Assembly: GCA_025937895.1 (NCBI GenBank)
Contig: JAICQL010000040.1
Location: 1-44,682 of the forward strand
Source: Polyangiaceae bacterium
GTDB taxonomy: Bacteria > Myxococcota_A > Polyangia > Polyangiales > Polyangiaceae
Direction of reading: 5' to 3'
DNA length: 44,682 nt
Below the pieces are notes generated by a model. That model was given only the letters and a program-made list of their open reading frames with translations, was not told the origin of the DNA and made no database searches. Shown piece after piece: positions 8,837 through 15,402 of this stretch (positions are counted from its first letter, which is position 1; the number at the start of each line of letters is the position of its first letter). Both the position numbers and the translations under genes were made by a program.

Positions 8837-9552
8837 GCGGGCGCGTGCTCCCGGACGGCGCCCGCAGCAGCCGGATCGCGCCGCTCGATCACACGCTCGA
8901 TGCGGCCGTGGCGCATGCACACCTCGCGCTCGGCACGCGCGGCCAGCTCCGGATTGTGGGTGACCAGCACCAGGGTGGACTCCGCCCGCAGCTCCAGCAG
9001 CAGCTCCAGCACCCGCTCGCCCGAGGCCGCGTCCAGGTTGCCGGTGGGCTCATCCGCCAGCAACACCGCGGGGCGCGTGATGGTGGCGCGAGCCAGCGCC
9101 ACGCGCTGCATCTCGCCGCCCGAGAGCTGCGACGGATAGTGGCGCGCGCGATCGGCCAGCCCCATGCGCTCCAGCAGCTCCGGCGCGCGCGCGGCGAGCC
9201 GGGCATCCCCCAGGATCTCCGCCGGCACGCGCACGTTCTCCAGCGCGGTCAAGGTCGGGATGAGCTGAAACGACTGAAAGACAAAGCCGATGTGGCGCCC
9301 GCGGAACGCCGACAGCGCGTCCTCGTCCAGATCCGTGATCTGCGTGCCGTCGATGCGCACGTGGCCGCGACTCGGGCGATCTAGCCCGGCCATCAAGCCC
9401 AGCAGGGTCGATTTGCCGCTGCCGGACGGACCAGTGATGGCCACGAACTCGCGCGGCTCGATCACCAGGTTCACGTCGTCCAGCACGGTCAGGCTGTGCT
9501 TGCCGTCGCGATAGTCTCTACCCAGGCTGCGCGCCTCGATCTGCCCGCTCAT
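8833..9552 (-). CDS. ybbA: ABC transporter ATP-binding protein, YbbA/LolD type
   Basis: The 239-aa ATPase has all nucleotide-binding motifs: Walker A GPSGSGKST, Q-loop in FVFQSFQL, signature LSGGEMQR, Walker B LLADEPTGNLD and H-loop VTHN. The family (MacB/LolD/YbbA) energises FtsX-type permeases that move lipids or lipoproteins in the envelope rather than classic import. Its last bases overlap the GTG start of the YbbP-like gene (GTGA), so the two are translationally coupled. Only a weak GTGAG ribosome-binding site lies before the ATG. The gene is divergent from the GDPD-TesA fusion, 69 bp away. Confidence 0.95.
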   Translation of the reverse strand: MSGQIEARSLGRDYRDGKHSLTVLDDVNLVIEPREFVAITGPSGSGKSTLLGLMAGLDRPSRGHVRIDGTQITDLDEDALSAFRGRHIGFVFQSFQLIPTLTALENVRVPAEILGDARLAARAPELLERMGLADRARHYPSQLSGGEMQRVALARATITRPAVLLADEPTGNLDAASGERVLELLLELRAESTLVLVTHNPELAARAEREVCMRHGRIERVIERRDPAAAGAVREHAPA

Positions 9553-9589
9553 GTGCTACTCACGCTGCAGCGCGGACGCTGGAAGAGTA

Positions 9590-9643
9590 ATGCGTGAAGA
9601 GAAAATGCGTGAAGAGAATGCGTGAAGAGAATGCGTGAAAAGA
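9590..9643 (+). repeat. 13-bp tandem repeat across the start of the GDPD-TesA gene
   Basis: Four copies of ATGCGTGAAGAGA begin at 9590, 9605, 9618 and 9631; the first is followed by two extra A, and the last has one G-to-A change. Every copy carries an ATG and a purine-rich GAAGAG that can act as a ribosome-binding site. Because 13 is not a multiple of three, the last three ATGs fall in three different frames. The repeat also lies within the divergent promoter region shared with the YbbA gene. Confidence 0.9.
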
Positions 9644-11154
9644 CGGCACGAACGCGGGCTTGGTGGCAGAGGCCGGCGGGGAGAATTGCACTGGGCGGGC
9701 TGGTGGTGGTGCTGCTCGGCCTCATCGGGGTTCGAGTCATCATGGGTCTAGTCTGCACGGATGCCAAGCCCTCGGCGGCCGCGGCCGGCTCTGCGCCTTT
9801 CTTTCAGGGGCTGCCCGCCGTGCTCAACATGGCGCACCGTGGGGCATCTCGGGACGCCCCCGAGCACTCACTGCGCGCGTACGAGCTGGCGCTGGAGCAG
9901 GGGGCGCAGGTGCTGGAGCTCGATCTGCGCGCCACCAGGGATGGCGTGCTGGTGCTGGCGCACGACGCCACCCTGGAGCGCACCCTGGGGCTACCGCAGC
10001 GCTGGGACGAGCTCACCTGGCAGGAGGTGCTGAGCCAGAGCGCCGAGCGCGCGCCGCTGCGGCTCGAGGATGTGCTGGCTCGCTTTCCCGACGTGCACCT
10101 CAACCTGGAGCTGAAGGACGAGCAGCCCGCCGTGGCCCGAGCGCTGGCCGAGCTGCTGAAGGTGCAACAGGCGGAGCCGCGTGTGCTGGTGGCCAGCGCA
10201 CACGACGCGGTGATGCACGAGTTCCGCGCCGCCAGCGGCGGGCGGGTGGCGACCTCCGCGGCCAAGCGCGAAGTACTGCTATTTCATGCCTGCTACCTGC
10301 TGGGCAAGGGCTGCTCCGTGCCCTACGTGGCGCTGCAGCTGCCGACGATCGGCTGGCTCGGGCTGACGGACGCGGCCTTCGTGGAGCATGCGCACCGCCA
10401 GGGTGTGGTCGTGCACTACTGGACGATCGATGACGCCGAGCGCCAGCGCCAGCTCCTGCTGGCCGGGGCGGACGGCATCATGACCAACCAGCCCGAGGTG
10501 CTGGCGCGCACCATCGCCGCGCTGCCGCCGCGCGCCGCCGCTGGCAGCCCCGCCGGGGCCGCGCCGGCCCCGGCTGCGGATGCCCCCGCGATCGTGTTCC
10601 TGGGCGACAGCCTCACCGCGGGCCTGGGCTTGCCGGAGAGCCAGGCGCTGCCCGCGCGGATCCAGGCGCGGCTGAACGCCGCAGGCCTGCGCTACCGCAC
10701 CATCAACGGCGGGCGCTCGGGCGACACCAGCGCCGGGGGTCTGGCGCGCCTGGACTGGTATTTCCGTGACAGCGTCGACCTGCGCGCGCTGGTGATCGGC
10801 CTGGGCTCCAACGATGCCATGCGCGGGCTGTCGCTGAGCGCGCTGGGCGACAACCTCGCCCAGATCATCCGCAAGACGCGCGAGCGCAAGCCCGATGCGC
10901 TGATCTTTCTCTGGGCGCTGGAGACGTTCCCCAACCTGGGCCCCGACTACGCGCGCGAGTACGCCAGCGTGTTTCCCGCTGTCGCGGAGCGCGAGCAGGT
11001 GCAGCTGATCCCGTTTCCGCTGGCCGACGTCGCGGGTAACCCCAAGCTCAACCAGGAGGACGGCATCCACCCCACGGCCGAGGGCACGGAGCTGGTTGCC
11101 GATCGCATCTGGGCCGTGTTGCAGCCCGCGCTGGCGGCCCGCCCAGCGCCCTGA
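9622..11154 (+). CDS. Fused glycerophosphodiester phosphodiesterase / TesA-like SGNH lysophospholipase
   Basis: Start GTG 9622 has GAAGAG 5 nt upstream; in-frame ATG 9631 is possible. An N-terminal hydrophobic helix (about 22-43) anchors or exports the 510-aa protein. Residues 68-300 are a GDPD domain: HRGAS at 72, PEHS, ELDLRATRDG, AHD at 113, LELKD and AGADGIMTNQP. After an Ala/Pro linker (303-322), residues 323-505 are a TesA/arylesterase-type SGNH hydrolase with GDSL (nucleophile Ser330), Gly-rich block II, GSND at 395-398 and DGIHP (Asp480, His483). TesA is lysophospholipase L1, which yields glycerophosphodiesters; GDPD cleaves those to glycerol-3-phosphate plus alcohol. The two steps are consecutive, so the fusion could fully strip lysophospholipids outside the cytoplasm. 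That coupling is inference. Confidence 0.92.
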   Translation: MKRMREKTARTRAWWQRPAGRIALGGLVVVLLGLIGVRVIMGLVCTDAKPSAAAAGSAPFFQGLPAVLNMAHRGASRDAPEHSLRAYELALEQGAQVLELDLRATRDGVLVLAHDATLERTLGLPQRWDELTWQEVLSQSAERAPLRLEDVLARFPDVHLNLELKDEQPAVARALAELLKVQQAEPRVLVASAHDAVMHEFRAASGGRVATSAAKREVLLFHACYLLGKGCSVPYVALQLPTIGWLGLTDAAFVEHAHRQGVVVHYWTIDDAERQRQLLLAGADGIMTNQPEVLARTIAALPPRAAAGSPAGAAPAPAADAPAIVFLGDSLTAGLGLPESQALPARIQARLNAAGLRYRTINGGRSGDTSAGGLARLDWYFRDSVDLRALVIGLGSNDAMRGLSLSALGDNLAQIIRKTRERKPDALIFLWALETFPNLGPDYAREYASVFPAVAEREQVQLIPFPLADVAGNPKLNQEDGIHPTAEGTELVADRIWAVLQPALAARPAP

Positions 11155-11231
11155 GAAGCCGCCGGGCTCCGCCTCGAGATGCCACCCCCTGAAAGACGAC
11201 GAGGGGACCGCAGCGCGCGGCCCCCTCGCGG

Positions 11232-11257
11232 GGTCGGGTGAGGACTCGGACCCGACC
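11232..11257. terminator. Hairpin between convergent GDPD-TesA and hsp20 genes
   Basis: A perfect 8-bp stem (GGTCGGGT / ACCCGACC) with a 10-nt loop, 77 bp after the fusion stop and 58 bp before the end of the hsp20 gene. No T-tract follows on either strand. It is a plausible bidirectional transcript end. Confidence 0.4.
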
Positions 11258-11315
11258 AGTGGCAAGCTCAGTAATGATGTCAGGCGAGAACTCAGGTGGC
11301 GGTCTCAGGCGTCCT

Positions 11316-11807
11316 TCAGGCGGTCGCAGGCTCCTCGGACTTGGCAAAGATCTTCTTGGCTTTGTCCACGAGCCCGCCGCCCTTCACCTCCACCTTGCGA
11401 GAGCTGGCGGCCTTCGCCTTGGGGATGGTCACTGTGAGCACGCCGTTCTCTGCGCGAGCTTCGATCGCGTCGACGTTGGTGCCCTTGGGCAGCATGAAGG
11501 AGCGAGAGAAGCTGCCGTAGCTGCGCTCCACCCGGCGATAGCCGGCGCGCTCTTCCTGGTTCTCGTACTTGCGCTCGCCCTTCAGGGTGAGCACGTCGTT
11601 CTCGACCTGCACGTCGATCTCGTTCGGGGCGATGCCGGGGATCTCGGCGCGCAGCTGGTAGGCGTTGTCCTGCTCCACCACGTCGACGGCGGGCGTAAAG
11701 CTGAGGTTCTCGCGGCTCGCGGGGCCGCCGAAGAAGAGCGAGCTCCAGTCGCGGTCGGCGTAGTCATCACGGAACAGGCTGGTGAACGGGCGATAGAGAG
11801 TGAGCAT
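11316..11807 (-). CDS. Small heat-shock protein, Hsp20/alpha-crystallin family
   Basis: The 163-aa protein starts at ATG 11807 with AAGGAG 8 nt upstream; a longer reading to 11855 lacks a ribosome-binding site and is not family-like. The alpha-crystallin domain spans about 40-140: PAVDVVEQDNAYQLRAEIPG at its start, LTLKGER, and the A-x-GVLTVTIPK motif near its end. A short Lys/Ala tail follows (KKIFAKSEEP). Hsp20 proteins are ATP-independent holdases that bind unfolding clients in the cytoplasm. No CIRCE element and no convincing sigma-32 promoter were seen upstream. It is divergent from the carbonic anhydrase gene and convergent with the GDPD-TesA gene. Confidence 0.95.
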   Translation of the reverse strand: MLTLYRPFTSLFRDDYADRDWSSLFFGGPASRENLSFTPAVDVVEQDNAYQLRAEIPGIAPNEIDVQVENDVLTLKGERKYENQEERAGYRRVERSYGSFSRSFMLPKGTNVDAIEARAENGVLTVTIPKAKAASSRKVEVKGGGLVDKAKKIFAKSEEPATA

Positions 11808-12195
11808 GTCTTTTCTCCTTGTGGCGCACGCCGGTGAGCTCAGTGCGCGGGCCACGCCCGCACGTCAGAGAGCTCCCGCCGCCGCCGGCTGGGGTGAGTC
11901 GTCAGGTCATCCGAGGGCGCTGCGCTCAGCAGCCTGCTGCTTTCCCCGCAGCCGCTTTGCCTCGAAAACCGTCGATTGCCTCGACGCCACACAAGATGTG
12001 TCGGCCGCTGCACCCTGCAAGGGGGTGGGTGAGATTTTGCAAGCGCCGGACCCGGCTGCTCAGACCGAGTCGAGCGACATCTGCGCCGCGATGATGCCCC
12101 CCGGCATACAGCTGCCCGGGAACGAAACACGGGCCCCGGCAGCGCGGGGCCCGCCGGCGTTCAAGCCTGCGGTAGCAGAACCGTTCTGGAGGTCG
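11808..12195. other. Gene-free divergent region between hsp20 and carbonic anhydrase
   Basis: No gene is supported over these 388 bp. An open frame continues upstream from the carbonic anhydrase gene (possible ATG 12091), but it is Pro/Arg-rich and has no export signal of its own. The region holds a strong GC hairpin at 12130-12153 (CGGGCCCC / GGGGCCCG, 8-nt loop), 42 nt before the chosen start, and a small inverted repeat ACACA-AGA-TGTGT near 11990. It should contain promoters for both flanking genes, but none could be assigned with confidence. Confidence 0.5.
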
Positions 12196-13314
12196 GTGAC
12201 CGTTCCAGTTCGAGCCCCGCTGCTGCTCTCGCTGCTGCTGGCCTTTGGCTGCAACCAGCTGAAGGCACTGGCAGGTGGCGAAGCAGACAAGGCCAAGCCT
12301 GCGGCAGAGGGCACGCCCGCCAAAGCGGGCGAGCACGGCGGCGAGCCGGCGGCAGAGCATGCGAGGGGAGCGGACGGCACACCCTCCGCCCAGGGCGCCG
12401 AGGATCAGGGCAAGAAGAGCGCCCCCGGCGACGCCACGAGCAAACACGCCAAGGGCGACAAGGTCGAGAGCCCCCAGCGCTTTGGCCTGCCCTTCGCGCA
12501 CGAGGCCTCACCCAGCGAGCCACTGGCGCGGGCCCGCGGCTTCCTCGCCGAGGTGCTAGGCGCCAACGAGACGCAGGTGGCCAAGGGCAAAGGCCATTTT
12601 GCACCCTTCATCGACGCCGAGGCGCCGCGCACCACGGTGGTAGCTTGCGCCGACTCGCGCGTACAGGCCAGCGCCTGGGATCAGACGCCAGAGAACGACG
12701 ACTTCACCATCCGCAACATCGGCAACCAGGTCGAGAACGCGCTGGGCTCGATCGAATACGGCGTGCAGCACCTGCACACGCCGCTGCTCTTGATCGTGGG
12801 CCACACGGGCTGCAGCGCGATCAGGGCAGCGCTCGGCAAATCCGCCGGTCTCAGCGAGCCCATCCTGGGCGAGCTCGCCGCGCTGAAGCTGCCACCCGCG
12901 CGCAAGGGCGCCAGCGCCGAGGCGGCGATGACCGAGGCGGTGATCGCCAACGTGAACGCCCAGGTCGCGACCGCCACCCAGCACTTCTCCGACCTCGTGC
13001 ACTCCGGCGAGCTGACGGTGGTGGGCGCCGTGTATGACTTTCGCAACGAGCTGGGCAAGGGATTCGGCAAGCTGCAGCTCATCAACGTCAACACCAACAC
13101 CGATCCGACCCGGGTCGAGTCCTTTCTCAAGGCGGTGCAGGCCTCGCCCGGCGTGGCGGGCAAGGCCGCCGACCCAAACGTGGAGGAGCGGGTGAAGAAG
13201 ATCCTGGAGCGCGCACAGCGCGCGTTCCCGGCCGCACGCCGCCCCGACGTGACGGTGTCCTCGGCACAGATCTCCGCCTCAGACCTGGCCGCGCACGGCC
13301 AGGGCGGCCACTGA
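12196..13314 (+). CDS. Lipoprotein beta-class carbonic anhydrase
   Basis: GTG 12196 follows GGAGG (3-nt spacer, rather short) and gives a compact lipoprotein signal (VRAPLLLSLLLAFGC, Cys19); ATG 12091 is an alternative that would bury this signal. The 372-aa product has a Lys/Glu/Ala/Gly-rich linker (about 24-100) and a beta-carbonic anhydrase domain. All zinc and dyad residues are present: Cys151-x-Asp153-x-Arg155 (CADSR), His203 and Cys206 (HTGC). The family interconverts CO2 and bicarbonate. Beta enzymes are mostly cytosolic; this one appears membrane-tethered outside the cytoplasm, with a flexible spacer that could reach away from the membrane. It ends 3 bp before the convergent EEP gene. 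Confidence 0.88.
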   Translation: MTVPVRAPLLLSLLLAFGCNQLKALAGGEADKAKPAAEGTPAKAGEHGGEPAAEHARGADGTPSAQGAEDQGKKSAPGDATSKHAKGDKVESPQRFGLPFAHEASPSEPLARARGFLAEVLGANETQVAKGKGHFAPFIDAEAPRTTVVACADSRVQASAWDQTPENDDFTIRNIGNQVENALGSIEYGVQHLHTPLLLIVGHTGCSAIRAALGKSAGLSEPILGELAALKLPPARKGASAEAAMTEAVIANVNAQVATATQHFSDLVHSGELTVVGAVYDFRNELGKGFGKLQLINVNTNTDPTRVESFLKAVQASPGVAGKAADPNVEERVKKILERAQRAFPAARRPDVTVSSAQISASDLAAHGQGGH

Positions 13315-13317
13315 TGG

Positions 13318-14070
13318 TCAGGCCCGACTGATGTCGAAGTCCGCGATCAGCGGGCGGTGGTCGCTCGCCGTCTTGGCCAGCTTGGTCGCGCCCACCTCGA
13401 AGTGCGTCAAGCGGACGGAGCCGCGGAAGAACAGCCCGTCCAGCGGGCGCAGCGGCCACGCCGCGGGAAAGGTGTTGCGCAGCGTGCCGGCACGCTCCAG
13501 CCGCTGAGGCGCCAGAAAGCGTGGCCCCAGGCTGCCCCACAGATCGTTCAGATCGCCACCCACGATCAACGGCGTGCTGGCGTGCAGATGGTTGAAGGAC
13601 TCACACTCCACGAAGCGCGCCAGCTGCTTGGCGCGCTCGCTGCCCGCCAGCCCGAGGTGCAGGTTGTGCACCACGAGCGTGCGCCGGTGATCTCCGATGG
13701 GCACGCGCACGTGGCCCTGCAGCGCGCCCCGCACCTTGCGCCAGCCGATGGTGAGATCGATGTGCTCGATGTGCGACAGCGGGTATTTCGACAAGATCAG
13801 GTTGCCGTAGTAGCCGCGCTTGAAGCAGTGCTCCGGATGAAACGCCGCGTGCATGCCCATGGCCTCGGTCAGCAGCGACACCTGATCTTCCCCATGCAGG
13901 CGCGGGATACCGCGAGCTACCTCCTGCAGCAGCAGCACCTCCGCGTCATAGTGCTTCAGGCACTCCACGATGCGCTGCGGGCTGTAGCGCCCATCCGTCC
14001 CACCTACACACTTGTGAATGTTCCAGGTGATGACGCGCAGCTTGCGATGATGATCCGATCCTGCGTGCAT
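13318..14070 (-). CDS. Endonuclease/exonuclease/phosphatase (EEP) family hydrolase
   Basis: The ATG at 14070 matches the usual start of the fold a few residues before the first strand; the frame stays open to 14511 but that part is low-complexity and not family-like. The 250-aa protein has the complete EEP active site: Asn17 (TWNIHK), Glu50 (LLLQE), VVHNLHLG, GGDLND and a final SDHRPL. Members cleave phosphodiesters or phosphomonoesters in nucleic acids, phosphoinositides or sphingomyelin with Mg2+. There is no signal peptide, so it is probably cytoplasmic. Substrate cannot be told from sequence. Only GGAG very close to the ATG could serve as ribosome-binding site. Confidence 0.88.
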   Translation of the reverse strand: MHAGSDHHRKLRVITWNIHKCVGGTDGRYSPQRIVECLKHYDAEVLLLQEVARGIPRLHGEDQVSLLTEAMGMHAAFHPEHCFKRGYYGNLILSKYPLSHIEHIDLTIGWRKVRGALQGHVRVPIGDHRRTLVVHNLHLGLAGSERAKQLARFVECESFNHLHASTPLIVGGDLNDLWGSLGPRFLAPQRLERAGTLRNTFPAAWPLRPLDGLFFRGSVRLTHFEVGATKLAKTASDHRPLIADFDISRA

Positions 14071-14230
14071 CACTCCAGCCCTACGGCACCCCTGCGATTT
14101 CGGCCAGGCTGTGAGAGAGGGTGGGACACGTAGCAACACCTGGTGAGCGCAGGCAACCGAGTCTACCCCGCACGGGTCGACAATCCAGCTCCGCTTGCGC
14201 AGGCGAAACGACGGTGTAAGAAGGGGTGTC

Positions 14231-14824
14231 TTGTCACTATCGTCCCTTCTTTTCGGTTCCAGCTCATCATCCTGGCGCAGCGCCGGTGCGGTCCGGCGGA
14301 TCGCGTTCCGTGTAGCGCTCAGTGTGGCGTTCACGCTGTGCGTGGCCGTCCCGGGCGCCGCGCAGCAAGGCACGGGTGGCTCCGGAGGGAGCGGTGGCTC
14401 AGGCGGTGGGGGCGGCATGGGCGGGGGTGCTGCGGCCGGCGCTGGCGGCTCGGACGACGGCGCTGCCTGCACGCCGGCGCCGAGCGCCGAGTGCACCGAG
14501 CTCTGCCCCACGTTCGATACCTGCTACCTCGCAGCCGGCATGGGCCAGCCCGATCGCCTGTATTACCGCGCCGGCGATCAGCGCTTCGACTGCGACGGTC
14601 TCGACTGCGACGCAGCGGCGCTGCGCAAGAACGACTACTGCTGTCAGCGCGGTGAGTTCGCGCCAGACGACGACGACGATGGCGGCGGCTGTACGCTGCC
14701 CGCAGCAGTTGGTGTGAGCGGCAGCTCAGGAAGCAGCGCGCCGTGGCTCGGCGTGCTCGTCGGCGCTGGCGCGCTGGCCCTCGGGCGCGCTCGCCGGCGC
14801 AGCCGGCTCCAGCAGCGCCGCTAG
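14231..14824 (+). CDS. Secreted Gly/Cys-rich protein with MYXO-CTERM-like C-terminal anchor
   Basis: Start is uncertain: TTG 14231 has AAGGGG just upstream; TTG 14195 is also in frame. The protein (about 197 aa) has a basic N-region and hydrophobic signal core (VALSVAFTLCVAV, then PGA), a Gly/Ser/Ala tract, a Cys-rich middle (about ten Cys, including DYCCQ), an Asp run, and a C-terminal unit of Cys (GGGCTLP), hydrophobic helix (WLGVLVGAGALALG) and Arg-rich tail (RARRRSR). That last unit matches the pattern of MYXO-CTERM sorting signals of Myxococcota. Function of the middle is unknown. Its final 99 nt overlap, tail to tail, the 3' end of the ChaC gene on the other strand. Confidence 0.65.
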   Translation: MSLSSLLFGSSSSSWRSAGAVRRIAFRVALSVAFTLCVAVPGAAQQGTGGSGGSGGSGGGGGMGGGAAAGAGGSDDGAACTPAPSAECTELCPTFDTCYLAAGMGQPDRLYYRAGDQRFDCDGLDCDAAALRKNDYCCQRGEFAPDDDDDGGGCTLPAAVGVSGSSGSSAPWLGVLVGAGALALGRARRRSRLQQRR

Positions 14825-15343
14825 CTCCGCGACGTGCGGGTCCACGATCTCCAGCGCCGTGAGCGCGGCGTGAAGCTTCAGCACGTACTCCACGTTCGTG
14901 CCACTGGGACCAGCGGAGCGCTGCACCTGCAGCGCCATCTCTGCCAGCGAGGCGGGGCCCAGGTACTCCGGGTTGTCCGGGCGCGCGACGTACAGCAGCG
15001 CTGGCCAGCGCCCACAGCGCGGCCCGTCAGCGCACTGAAAGTCGACCACGTGGCGCTCGTACCCGCCCTGTTCGCGGTGGTCCAGCCGCTCCAGGATGCT
15101 CTCCACCGCGCTCGGCGCAAGGCGATAGGCAACACCCCAGCAAGCCAGCTCGGGCTCGCAGCTGAGGGTGACCACGCGCCCCGGCGCTCCGGGCAGCCCG
15201 CGGTGATCCGTCGACCCCTGCCAGAAGCGCCGCGACCAGCCCGTCACGTAGCCGCGCGCGCGGTCCACGTATTCAAAGCCAGGGCGCCACAGCAGCGAGC
15301 CATAGGCAAACAGCCAGACCGGAAGGTCAGATGAATCGGGCAT
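14726..15343 (-). CDS. chaC: ChaC-type gamma-glutamylcyclotransferase
   Basis: The 205-aa protein has the ChaC signature: YGSL at 14-17 within FAYGSLLWRPGF, the FWQGSTDHRG and PGRVVTL stretches, and candidate catalytic Glu91 in LDHREQGGY. ChaC enzymes cleave glutathione to 5-oxoproline and Cys-Gly. The last ~25 residues are Ala/Pro/Glu-rich and lie antisense to the anchor of the preceding MYXO-CTERM-like gene. Upstream it is divergent from selO with 59 bp between start codons, so the two share a promoter region. No clear ribosome-binding site precedes the ATG. Confidence 0.93.
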   Translation of the reverse strand: MPDSSDLPVWLFAYGSLLWRPGFEYVDRARGYVTGWSRRFWQGSTDHRGLPGAPGRVVTLSCEPELACWGVAYRLAPSAVESILERLDHREQGGYERHVVDFQCADGPRCGRWPALLYVARPDNPEYLGPASLAEMALQVQRSAGPSGTNVEYVLKLHAALTALEIVDPHVAELAALLEPAAPASAPEGQRASADEHAEPRRAAS

Positions 15344-15402
15344 GGTTCAGCGCAGCCAGTTCTACTCTCGCTCGAGGGCCCCGAATGTTCCAGAATCTCG
15401 CC

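Noticed and set aside
11808..11990. CIRCE element or sigma-32 promoter for hsp20
   Set aside because: No TTAGCACTC-type inverted repeat; only a poor CTTGCA/CCGACACAT resemblance to a heat-shock promoter.
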